Source: Tigriopus japonicus (Eukaryota; Arthropoda; Copepoda; Harpacticoida; Harpacticidae). Taken from it: a stretch of DNA of 64,000 nucleotides. The notes under the pieces are model-generated. The model saw nothing but the letters and a program-made list of their open reading frames with translations. It made no database searches and was not told the DNA's origin. Both the position numbers and the translations under genes were made by a program. Positions within the stretch are counted from its first letter, which is position 1, and every line of letters begins with the position of its first letter. Of this stretch, positions 38,501 to 50,762 are shown piece after piece. Location: assembly GCA_010645155.1 (NCBI GenBank), contig CM021314.1, forward strand, positions 6,141,268-6,205,267. Direction: 5' to 3'.

Positions 38501-41500
38501 GCTTCCAGAATGCCTCCGAGAATACCATTGGCACTGAGCCAAAGCCAGAACCACCGACCACCGACCACAAGGAAGAATATGTAGAAGACGAGAAAAACAA
38601 AACTGTACTACCCAGAAGAGCCCTGCTAAGATTCGTGTGGTCTATGATGCGATGAAAGATACTCTATATGTAGTGCGGTTCATCCTCCTGGGAAGGCGAA
38701 TCTGAGATGGGGTGCCTTCCTAGTTCGATGGCGATTCAAGCAGGAACGTTAAATCCAAAGAGACTCGTAAAGATCAGGTCAAGTCGAGTGTGCCTCGATT
38801 AATGTCTCTTAAGCCTCAATAGTTCGAACCACAGCTCGGTTTCGATTACCAAGTATGCTCTTCCATGCCTAGTTCAAAGGCCGAAAGCCCTCCACAGAGT
38901 TTGTCAGTCAGCAATGGACTGAATCAGGTTGGGTGCAAGATTCTGCTCCGAGTGGTTGGTGCATTTGGTCTCCTTTGGTGGTCTCATGCCGGATATGTCA
39001 GATATTATTTACTTGTGCACTAAATAAAGAAACCCCGGTGGAAAAAATCAAAGTAAAACTTACGAGTCCATTTGTGCAAAGTGACACGAGTGACCTTTTT
39101 CTAGACCAGGTTCTGGCCAAATGGTACAATGATCCACTGACTGTGGTCGTTTCAGATGACGAAGTTGGTGATCTTCTCGAGTTTCAACTGGAAGATGCAA
39201 CATGGACAATAAAAATGGGTTAAGACCAACAAACAACCTTTAAAGTTTGCATTTGGCGACTGAGTAAGAGAAAGACATCTTAGTAGGTGCCATGAGGCCA
39301 AAGGGGTGAATACGTACAATACTGGGCTGCTCAAATGCTTAAGAGGTTTGTTTCCTTCTCGACTTAGTTGTCCAAAGAGCATAATAACTCGTCTTTTCAA
39401 CCTTGTACAGTAGAGTGTATTGCGTATTGCTCTTCGTACGTACATTCTAAGTGCACATTTCGATGAAGAGGAGTTGAATGAAAATCATTGCTACTCGAGG
39501 ACGGTCGTAGAAGAAGAAGAAGAAAGAGAAGAAGGAATTTCATGCTGTGATCACTCTGTGGATGAATCAATTGATTTTTGTCTGTGAAATATCACTTTGT
39601 TTCTGCTTGTCCAACTCATGTTTCAACCGCGATCAAGGTGATAATCACTAAATCAGAAAATTGGCGCAACTCACGAATCACCGGGAACGACTCGAGAAGA
39701 AACGATGCTGCGATACTCGGGAGGATGGGCTCTAGTGGAAAGAAAGCATCATCTAGTAGTACACACTCACAAGTTGGAATGTTAGCACTCAGAAGGGCAA
39801 AAATGTAATCTAAGGTCTCAATCAGGTACACCTTGAAGAAGAAGATGATGCTATTAGTTGCTGGGAAGGTCTTTTTTACTCCTTTCTCCGACGCTTCGTG
39901 CTCACCTTTTAATCATGTGGGGGTAGTTGAGGCATGACCCAAAGTCCTCTTCATTGGAGACCTCATGCCGAGGACAATCATAATGAAGCCTTGCTCCACG
40001 CCACCTCAAAGCTAATCTATCAACAATACATTGTTAATAAGCCAACTAGGGTAGGACGTTATTTGGTACCTTCCTTATCCAAGACGTCAGTTTCGCTCCA
40101 TTCGACTACATACCAATTCTGAACTCGTCGACGTTTTGCATTGCTTCAGAGGCCAACCAACCAACCAACCAATCATTTTCCGTGTGCATCATTGATCACT
40201 GCTTTGATTCCGAAAACCAAGCAAGGGAGCGTTTTTAGGTACGTTGCTAATAAATTCTGTCAGGGGAGAGATTTTGCACAGTGGAATTCTAATTTGGACT
40301 TAATCAGGAACAATATGCCCGAGACCTTTTAATGAGAGGTGTGAAAGATGTTTAGAGACTTGAGAAATGGAACTCCTTCAAACGGATCATTAATAATCCC
40401 GCCTAAAAGGGGCTCGGAAAGGATTTTCTCTTTCAATCAGAGTCTTTAGTCGACGACATCTCACCTCGTCAGTTTTAACTCATCTTAAAAAAACCTACCT
40501 GAACATCGATTTTTCTTCATTTAATTTGGTAAAGAGGAATACAAAGTAAATTCCTTCGTCCATTAAAAACGTCTCAATTTCCAACGTTTTTTGGCGATGC
40601 TCACTCTGTGGCCCTCACAATCTGTCTGACTGTCTGAGTGTCAACCCTTGGCCTGTGGTCATTTATATAGTTGTCTCTATTTGTCGCGTCTTTTCTTCTT
40701 TGGTCTCCAAAGAAACGATTCTCACTCAAGCAGTCCGAACTTGGATTTACTCGGGAGAGCTTTGACCAAAACAAGATTTACGGCGTGTTGTCATTGACTT
40801 GGACAGTTTGACTACTTGTCCACCAATTGACGTAAATCATTGTGTCAAATATTGACGGACTAGGCCTTTCAACAGGTCAGGCACTCCTCTAACTTTCTTT
40901 ATGTGGATGGCGTGGGTCTTGGAAAAAAATCTTTAGCGTTAACCATTAGACATTCCCTCTAGGGAAAAGAAAGACCCCTGAGAAGGTAAGATGTGAAGGT
41001 TACTTATTGAAATGTGTACCCACTCTGAAATGAGGCATGATTGCCACAAGATTGTCTTTAAAGATCTCTTCTCGCTTTGGAAAACCGAGGAAAGAGGAGA
41101 TTGTAAAACCAGTGGACATTTACACATCTTGAAAGCTCGAAAGAACCCTCCTCCAAACAAGTGACCACGTACCGACTCTATTGGCGGGTAGATGGATGAA
41201 TAGATGGATGGACCCTCGACGAGTCAAACAAAGACCTCAAGCGAGCCCAGAAAATGACCACAAATTGACCACATTGACAACTCTCTTTGAGGATTGTCGT
41301 CGAAGACTCTCGCCGAGTTCGACAGTCTTTGACAGCAAATCCTTTAGCCTCAATTTATAGGAACAGGTGGGAAAAGGCGACTGGCGATTGGGAAAAGATT
41401 TCTTGGACACAACAACCCAATCTGAATAATCAGGCAGGCACATTCTAGCTCCCTTCTTCTTCTCTTATGCTATTCCAACCAGTCAGCGAGCCAAATCCAA

Positions 41501-43067
41501 ACCAATTTGTTTGAACCAAATGCCCCATCAAGAAAGTATCAAGACCAAAACTGAGTCAGCACAAGAGCCGGCCAAGAAATACAACCATCAACGACGACAG
41601 AAGAGTCAAAACCAGGGCAATCTTATCAACGACCTTGACTGCTCCAATGAAGTCTTGACATTTGGAGGCAATTTGCTTCTCGCAGACTTCTAATCTCAAG
41701 TTTTGTACGAGACCAAGTTCGCGGTACGAGATGAGACACTCACAAGAGGAAGAGAAGAAAAGCATCATTTTCATGAATGCGAGTGCAGCAATCAGCACCT
41801 GATTTCTATCAGGCATGATTACTACGCCATGTCGTTGAACGATCTTGAGCACACGACAACGTCATAGATGAAGGGACCTATCCATTACTCTTATTATTCC
41901 GATGAGAATAATAAATAGGCGGGTGAAAATGGCATCACCATTCACCACTTACTACAAGCATACAGGGTTATCGGGGGCTCTGCTCTGTGAACGACTCCGT
42001 TGATTCCGAGACAAAACAAAGGTCCCTGAGAAAGTTCGAGCACTCATTATTTGAAGCAGACAAGCATCTATTATTATCACTTGACATTCATACACTCTGG
42101 AATATGGCAAGGCAGCCACTTGAATGATCATCTTTTTCAAGCCACATTCTCTCCGAGCTCGTAGATCAAATTGGATGGTTCGAATATTCGTAATAAAATG
42201 TCTCGTGCTGCTTCGTTGGGGAGGTACGTGGCAATCATCGGCTTGCCAAAAGGTGTAATGATGCTCTTATATGGACCAACCAGGCACACATTTCATTTCC
42301 ACTCTCATCTATCTAGTGTTTGTGGCCTTCTATGAAATGCTTATTGGTGTTCGGTGTCAATTATTGTCACCCAAAAAAAAGGTCTGCCCCTTGGTTGATC
42401 TACGCCGATATGAACTTGGTATGTGAAATTCGGTTTCCTTTTTCCAATTGAGCGATCGCTCTTCCCGCTTGCTTTGAGTTCTGAACAAAGGAGAGAGCAT
42501 GAATTATCTTCATCCAAAGATATGGCTCCATAACTACTTGAATGAGAGTGAAGAAATCTAATTATTTATGTATGCATACCAATGTGACGAGGGCTTCAAA
42601 CTACACATACTTTTGTCATACAGGAGCCGAAGATGAGGAAGGAGCTCCTTGGAATTTTGATGGAAACCGTCCAATCTCTCCATTTACGTCTTTTGTCTTG
42701 ATTCAATCATTGCGCGGTTCTTTCTCCCCAAATCCATCTTGTGTAACCTCTTTCAGTCGTGTTTCTAAAAGCTCAAGATCACAATCTGAATCAACATAGA
42801 ATGTAGAGCGCCGATTAGTCAGTGTTTGTACACATACACAACGCATCTGTATTCAAACCGATGGAAGCACCCCTGCCTACCAAAGAAAATGGCTGATTTA
42901 CTGAGGGCATTTTTGACGGAACAGCTGTGCACTCTTCAATCAAGTTTTGATGCATTTTTGCATCCACTTAATGAGTGGTGAGGAAAATAGGTCAATTTTT
43001 GGTGTGTCTTAAAACACCTGCAGAAATAGAACTCACAGCATTATTTTCATGGAATCGAGCTCATCTC

Positions 43068-43082
43068 ATCATCATCATCATC
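43068..43082. repeat. (ATC)5 microsatellite
   Basis: Five perfect ATC units, read directly. Confidence 0.9.
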
Positions 43083-46000
43083 GCGAGTTTGGCGTACATG
43101 CCCACGAAGTTTGATCATTGATTGACGAATCATGTTTCCTCTGTGCTCAAACCGACAAGACAACCGTCAAAAGAAAGACGGACTTTAATGATCTTCAATG
43201 GAAAAGTTGTGGAATGGAAGATTCTCTTCTTCCCTTCAGGCAGTTTGGTCATCATTGCCCAACTTAATAGCACCAAATCTTGAGTAGCATCCGTTATGGC
43301 CGATTTAATTTTCGTTGATATGAAGCTCTCAAAAGTCAAAACGAATCATTTGCTGGCTATTTTTTCCCTCTCCCAAGTTGAAAAGGGTCTGCTCTTGTGT
43401 TTTGTGGAGGGTTGGATCAAACCCAACCTGGCTACTGTTTTACACACAATGGTCACAATGTGTCGTGACTATTTTTGCACGGCCCCTACTTACCATCCTA
43501 TACCGTTGAACATGATGATCCTCAATTTCGAAAATTTAAGTTTTCAAGCGAATCACGTGTTCTGATTTGCTAAGGCTGTTGGTTCGAAGTTAAACAGAGG
43601 GTCAGATGTTAACTGAACTGATTCAAATAGCTCGAGTAAACAAAAAGTACAATAAAAATTGTCATGCTCAAGTATATCCTTTGTACATAAGCTGCCTTTA
43701 AGCACGGCTAATTTACTAAGATAATACTTGCGTGTGGTTATTTTGACTATACTTTAATATTCTCAAACGGCTATTTGAATTATCATGGTGTACATCCAAT
43801 CTATGGCTTGCTTTTATGAATCCAATAACTTATAGAGGTTCAAGTGTGAAGAGTTATTTTTGTTGCTACATCAGTTCAGATTGACGGTAGGTTGTCATGA
43901 TTGTCCATAGGATTAGAATTAGCCATTTGAGAAAAAAGTGGCTTGGAGTTAATAACGCCACTGAGTAAATTGAAATGGGCAGACCCAATGAGGGTAGAAG
44001 TGGGCACCCAAATTATAACCATCACAATCTTGGGAATCATGACAGCTCAAATGGAAATAAGTCATGAGTAGAAAATTAACCAATTGCAAATTGCCACTGG
44101 GAGTCTCTCTCTGAATGAGGAAACATCACACCATTGCACTCAATCCAAATGAGGCCGCAAATTTCGCGGTATTGGGTCCAAAGACAAATCAAAGGTTTGT
44201 CGGCAAGGATTTGTCGATTGAAGAATGACATGTAAAGGTTATCTTCCACTTTAAGCATCAACGTCAAATTTGGTCAAATGGCGAGTAAAAAAAAAAAGAG
44301 GTATTTCTTTGCAAACCATCGTTAACAGTGCTCAAAGTCAGCGGTTTTCCCAGAAAATTGGACAATTATGATTGCAGTCATTTCTTTTATTCTCTGAAGC
44401 TCGTGGAATGGCACAACAAACGAGTCTTCGGGCTTCCTCACCATCCTACACAAGAGACTACTATACCTTGTACTTGGTCAGATAGGCCATCCATTTACTC
44501 CATTCAACAGGCTACCGAAGTCAAGAAAATCAACCCACCCGTCCAGTTTGCAGCGGGAACTTGGTGCTTCGGTTTTGGCCAGATTGAAATTGGACTTGGA
44601 GAAAGAGAGAGAGAAAAAAAAGTCGTGAGGGCCGAAACAAGGAAACCACTCTCTCCTTAACCACAGAGCTGGAAAAACAATTTACCGAGGCACTATTAAC
44701 TTTTACCCTCCTTCCTTTTAGCCCTCCGTCATTGTGATACCACGTAGAGAGGTCAACAATTTATGCCCAATTGAGGTCAAAGTAAGATTTATTCGATCTA
44801 CATGGTCATTCACTGACATTTAGACCCCACTTGAGACTACCACTATCTAGATTAGTCCAACCAACTACAGGAAGCCAATCATTTTCTAAATGAGCTCGAA
44901 AGCACTACCAGAAAAAACGCTGTTGTCATTTCGAGTTGCCAAGTTTAGATAAGATTCGTGGACTCGCTCAGGCATTAATTTGCACTTCAGAGTTCGCGAT
45001 TCTTCAAGTCAACTTCATTCATCAGTGTGTCATTGTTGGTCCTTTTGGTTTGGCTGATGATTGAGATACTTGGAAATCAATGCGGAGATATTTGAGTCCG
45101 ATAAAGTGGCCATTTCAGTTCCCTCGGGCGAGGCTGAAAAATGACTTGTGCTCAGAGTCGCCTTGAGCAAAGATGACTTTGGTCAGCGTTTGATAAATGG
45201 TGGGAGAATGGACCCAATGTCAACACCCAAAGGCGTGGAAAAGAATTCGGAAACATCCAAGAAACACATTTGGTACTCTATTGGTCAGGCAGGAAGGTCA
45301 AGTTCTGGGTCGGAAAAATATTCCGGAAAGAATCGAGGAATTTTGCGGTCACTTCAAAACGTGGCGAGTTTGAGCACCTTGTCTTCACAGAGGGACGGAT
45401 ATGAGCACCATGGGGATACAGGGGGATATCAAGCAGGAATTTTCCAGTCCACTTCTTGTTCTCACGCCCTGTCCAGAGGGCAATATTTGTTCAGAAATCC
45501 CCCGTTTTCGATTCTAGAGCTACACCATCGGACTTTGTTTGACTTCCAATTCTGGCCATGAGCAATTGGATAGAGAAGTGGAATTTAAGCCTTCGTTGAC
45601 AGATTTAGTTCAGTGCTGCCCCGGGAGAATTTCTCAGCCACAAAGGCGACATCATGTCGGACTTAAGGTCAAGGAGTCACCCAAACAAGCCGCAGTGAGA
45701 ACCCCGGATGAACGAGAGTGCATCTCAAGCATTTTCATTTGACAAGCCACGACAGCCAATGGGTTGTGATCAAGGATCATGATGCCGACTGATTTATCAG
45801 GTGCTCCAGAGAATGAAGCATTTACTCCGAAATTGCTCATCTCACGGGTTCAGGGGGAAAAACCAAGTGCTGGGCTCAATTTTCCTGCCGAAGGGCAGAG
45901 TGCATAATCATGCAATGCGCCACTTCAACGCTCCGGAAATCTCTCGGATTTCCCTCCATAAAGATGATTACTTTAAGCTCAGTTGAGGTCACTTCGAACT

Positions 46001-46263
46001 CTCTCTCTCTCTGTCTATTTGCTCGGCATTTTCATCTCCGGAAGGTGAATTGTGTACGGTAAATACCCTAGGTTCTCATTTGATTGCAATTAGCCTGATT
46101 AGAGTGAACTTTTGACCTGCTACCCTCAGCACTCACTCCCAGTCTTCCCACCTTAGCCAGCCAGCCTTGAGAGGTAGTTTTTGGAAATCCATTCATCCTT
46201 GTTCACTGGATGCTCATAGTGTTCGTCCCCAGGCCGGCTTTCCGCCCCAACAACGTCATGACA

Positions 46264-46290
46264 ATCATCATCGTCATCATCATCATCATC
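46264..46290. repeat. Interrupted (ATC)9 microsatellite
   Basis: Nine ATC-type units with one GTC interruption. Minus-strand frames over it show an Asp run as a consequence. Confidence 0.85.
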
Positions 46291-46622
46291 AACATGTACC
46301 GTGTTCACCTGGCTTCTGATGGCGTTCGTGGACGTCGTCTTGGCCGTCACCAAGGAGAAAACAAACACGAGATCTGCCGAGGCCTATTAGAGTTTTTGAA
46401 ACTGGCTTGGCGTTAGTTTTGTGTGCATCCGCTTTAAAAATCCGCGTAATTAGCTCCATCCACCATCGACTGACACGGTGCACACATTCAAACAAACCGG
46501 TTGTTCATTATGTGGCTATGATGTACATCCTATTTTGCATGGTTCAATCATAAACCCTTCCAAGTTACTAAGTCAAATGTACAAACAAAAGCTTGACTCG
46601 GCTAATTGAAACATATCCGAAA

Positions 46623-46641
46623 CCATACTTTTAAAGTATGG
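46623..46641. repeat. 19-bp palindrome
   Basis: CCATACTTT and AAAGTATGG are exact reverse complements separated by a single T. Confidence 0.85.
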
Positions 46642-47032
46642 CTTACGTTACTTCATGACATTATCCAGGGCCTGACATTTTTGGCCCCCAATTGAAGTTA
46701 TCCTCCTTGTAAACATCCTCGAAGAATGTGAGGCATTTTTGACGCGAAATGTGACACTGTTCTCTGTTTACCATACTCATAGTCGAAAAGCGACCCACAT
46801 TTCGAGTAGTATCCATTGTTGAAATGGATGTAAAACTTGGGCAAATGGCCGTGATAGTTTGTTTGTGATCTTATTTCTCACCATCCGGCTAAGAATTTCT
46901 CCCGACGGAAGTGTGTGATGATGATCTGTAAGCTTAAACTTTGGTGTGCGGTGGCTGTCTGTTTAGTTGCGGTAATCATGGGCAATAAGAAGTTTTCTCC
47001 ATTGGCGGAAAATCCGAATGGACCCTTAGCCA

Positions 47033-47052
47033 GGTTGGTTGGTTGGTTGGTT
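47033..47052. repeat. (GGTT)5 microsatellite
   Basis: Five perfect GGTT units, read directly. Confidence 0.9.
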
Positions 47053-49132
47053 CGTCTCCCGCCAAGTTCAGCGTGTTCGTCAAGAGACGACACACAAACT
47101 ACTTCCGGTGACTTGAGGGGATGTCGGGGGTCACAAAAAGATCTGACTCAGTTTATCACGCAAGATTTCAGACAAGTTGAAATTTGAATGAAGGAGAAAG
47201 TGATCTTGGAAATATGTCAGCCACACGGAACATATACCCTTCGCATACTTTGCACTTGTTCAATCCCTGTCCTGACATGAAGACCCTCGACTCTCGGCAC
47301 CGGAGGTCATAGATAGGGAAATTGATCAATTTTAATCTACTCTACCATATCTTATTCATTTCAACAAAAGAAGCAGCCACACGGGAACGCCCTCTCACAC
47401 CACCACTATCATCAACATCAACAACAACGACAACAAAAGCAACGGCGGGGATTTAGATTCGAGGATCGAGGGTACATTTCAAGCTGGTAGAATCATCATC
47501 CATCTTTTGGCAAGTTATGTCAAGAAATCCCCTTTTAAAGTCTTCTCCAGTTATGTCCATCTCGTCGAGGGCCAAAGTGAACCACATGTGGTAAAAAGAT
47601 CACATTTCGAATTCTCGTGACTTCGTTGGTGACTTGAGTGCTCCTCCTCGAGACTCGTTGACTGACTGACTGAGTGACTCTTTGGACGCTGACTGGCCTG
47701 AAAGAAAAGATGAGCTGGCATCCAATCCGAGATCCTCTGTCAAACTTTGGGGCAGTCTGCAAGCATCATTACCACACTCTTATCTACGTACGTACAGGCT
47801 TGGATGTGGAATTCGAGAAAAAGTCAATTTTATGGCACAGCCAAACGGATTTGTCTCCGTTTATTCTAATGCCCTCTACTCTCCGGCTATTTCTACTCGA
47901 AGTGTGTTAAATAAAAGTAAACCTGCGGTGTCGGACGTGGTGGCGTAATGAACCCACATGTTGAAGAACGCAAATAACAAAATATCAAGAATCTCTCCTG
48001 CCTGAATCTTTTTGCAGCTGCTCCCGAAGTGGCAAAGACTGTAGTTCACGAGTTTGAGATCCCGCCAAAACTGAATTTTTTGAATACTTCAAAACAAAGA
48101 GGGCCAACGTTGTTTTGCGCCACAGTAAGTGAGTGAGTGTGAGATGGTATGAGGAGGCCAGGGAGTTACACCACGCCAAGAGTTAATGTATTTTTGATTT
48201 TGACCATTAATTTCTTCCTCCATGGATGGATGCTGTATGGCCCTACTTCTTCCCCGGAACAACTGGTGCCCAGTATTTAGTAAAGTAGAGCATGGCGTCG
48301 GAATGCTCAGTGGGCCTTGTTGAGAGCACCCCAACCGCGCAATTCAATCAAAAATGAATCATTTGATCGCATCATCGGCCTAAAATGATTTGCTTCGTGG
48401 CCAAACCGGCCTCCAAAGCTTGATCGTTGCTCACGATCGGGGAAAAATCCGCCTAAATAAGCAAGGATGGATGGTCATCTCCGTAGAATGGGAGGAGGGA
48501 AAGCGGCACAAGTCCTTCTTCGAGTTCTACGTACGTACTGTGCACCATCTCTCGTGCTCCTCCTCGATCTTTGCTCGGCGTTGTCTCAAGAAGATTCTTC
48601 AGGAATCTGGGCGTTGATGTAAGTCATAGATAAGGCAAAATGGGATCACCTACTCGCTTTATGATTCATGCTCTTTGGTCCAGATCTGTGAAGATTCGGG
48701 GCTATAGGAAAGGGAAGGCTTCTGATGTTTTCTTTGATAGCTTTACAATCATGTGCTTGGTGTATCCATTGTTTCAGAAATTCTTTCAGAGCTCTAGGGC
48801 TCGGTATGCAAGCGAGTGAATCCAAGTCCACTGATCGCACAGCAGGCAAGGGAGGAGAAGCATTTTCATTCACGCGCCATTTTTTTGTTCTTGTCTTGCA
48901 AAAAAGCACAAGAAGTTTCCCACCACTTTCAATTTCTCAGAGTGATTAGAAATCACCAAAAATCTCGGGCTCAAAGGCGAATTCGACGACCAAGTGTTTT
49001 CCTCCGGGAGAGAAACGGGCTGTTTTTCGTTCCACTAAAGCCGGGGAAGGGTCAGTTCGGTCAGCCAGGAAGTCTTCCTTGAGAACGAAATTCGGCCAAT
49101 TTTAATGAGGCTTTGAACAGAGGTCAGCCGCA

Positions 49133-49148
49133 AACGAACGAACGAACG
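49133..49148. repeat. (AACG)4 microsatellite
   Basis: Four perfect AACG units, about 350 bp upstream of a longer repeat that begins with the same unit. Confidence 0.85.
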
Positions 49149-49496
49149 CGACAAGTGTCTTTGTGGTCAATTCCCAGTCATTCCAGGTCAATAAGTCTCC
49201 ATCTTCCGTGTGTGGAAATCTCCTGCTTCCCTTTCTGTTCCTGTTTCAAGTCATTTTCCGTGAATCTCACATTTTTCCGTTGCCATTTCAGACGTTGTTC
49301 GTTGGTGACCCTCTCCACCCCTCGGGATATATAGTAGATGGTGGAGTATACGTGCATGGGGTTACACACACATACATACTACACCTAATGTACGTGGCAC
49401 CACAGATGGGACGGGATGGCCCCAGAGCCGTTAGTGACCCAAGATTTGCATCACAAAAACCATATTCATAACTTCCTCATAGATTCAAATGCACTG

Positions 49497-49540
49497 GACC
49501 AACGAACAAACGAACGAACGGACGGACGGATGGATGGATG
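49497..49540. repeat. Graded compound tetranucleotide repeat (AACG to GACG to GATG)
   Basis: From 49501 ten in-phase four-base units run AACG, AACA, three AACG, two GACG, three GATG, preceded by GACC at 49497-49500. Neighbouring units differ only by transitions. Confidence 0.85.
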
Positions 49541-50656
49541 GCCAGTCGATAATACCGGTACAACAGACACACAATGTCCAATTGTCCATCTGCAAATCTG
49601 CATATTTTTCTTGCACTCCCCAATCCCTATAGATGTGATTTCATCGTTGGTCATCCGTTCAGCATAACTCAATGGTCCATTACTGCCTCAGGAAACATAC
49701 TAGGTCTGACTGGACGTACTAGTAGGTGAAGGTTCTACCACCCACCCTCAAGCTGAGGACTTAAATGTCGTGGTCATTCACAGTGGGTGTCGCTTTAAAT
49801 GTCCATTGTCCGAGAGACTTTTACTAGTTGTCCATGCCCCCCTCCCTCCCTCTCCCTCTAAGGTACATAATATACACACACGCATTTGAATGAGAAAAAA
49901 CTTTTGGTCAAACGAATTGCCGTCCTCTGGTCCCATCTATCCATCCAGAGAGATTTGTTCGAATGGGAATCCACTTCCTTCTTGACACCCTAATGGAAGT
50001 GTCCGATCCACTATTCAATGGAATACAGATGGACACACTTGTTGACGAACCGTTATTTGACTACTTAATTTCAGGTCGGCTTATCTGCCCACAACTAAGT
50101 AAGAAACCATAAAAATCTCGGTGACAAATCCGAACCGACTTGATCCCTATGGAATGGATGGAAAACCTCCGAACATCCTGTTTGAAAGCTTAGTCCATCG
50201 GTTTCCAAGTGTTGCGGGAAGCTTTATTATGTCGCACAGCTTCTTCAGACGATCACCGAGGTCAACTTCAAAAGCCAAAAAATGGAGCAAAAGGGGGAGA
50301 AAAAGTATTTGAGAATCCGTCCAACTGATTCAGTCGTCGTCAGGATGCCAAGCTAGTCAGCTTCATACGTGGAACGAGCAACGATCGACTCTCTTGGCGT
50401 TGTTGCAATCCACAACGTAAGAGGCGTTGTTGGTCGACGTAGCACTCGGTTACGACTTGTACTCATGTGTTGTGTGTGTTCTGTACATAAGGATTGCTTG
50501 ACAGGCGCTTTGAGTCCCAAGGACTGCTTGGTGCATGCAACAACTAACTCATCTAGCCAGCCCAGCCCTCGTCTAACAATCCCAACCCCATCAAATTTAA
50601 CAGATGTCCCCTAGAGAGTCGACCATGTCGCTGGAGCTCTCGTTCAAGCAGTTTGA

Positions 50657-50670
50657 CTCTCTCTCTCTCT
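50657..50670. repeat. (CT)7 microsatellite
   Basis: Seven perfect CT units, read directly. Confidence 0.85.
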
Positions 50671-50746
50671 CACTCACCTCGACATTCGGCCCTCAATCGT
50701 CTTGTCGAGAAACCACAGCTTGGTCCGGTCGATAGCCGATCTGAGA

Positions 50747-50762
50747 GCAAGCAAGCAAGCAA
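50747..50762. repeat. (GCAA)4 microsatellite
   Basis: Four perfect GCAA units. Shorter GCAA runs recur near 7.99 and 14.05 kb. Confidence 0.85.

Larger units (their letters stand above)
35557..49496. other. Gene-poor interval
   Basis: About 14 kb without a recognised gene. It contains ATC microsatellites at 43068 and 46264, a GGTT repeat at 47033, a 19-bp palindrome at 46623 and several ACGTACGT sites. Protein-like but unassigned frames at 38446-38655, 38933-39223 and 46918-47187 are discussed as findings; others, including the 137-aa frame at 45148-45561, have no recognisable features. Confidence 0.5.

Noticed and set aside
45148..45561. 137-aa plus-strand open frame, Ser/Gly-rich
   Set aside because: It opens at a non-ATG codon, and no family or splice context was recognised.
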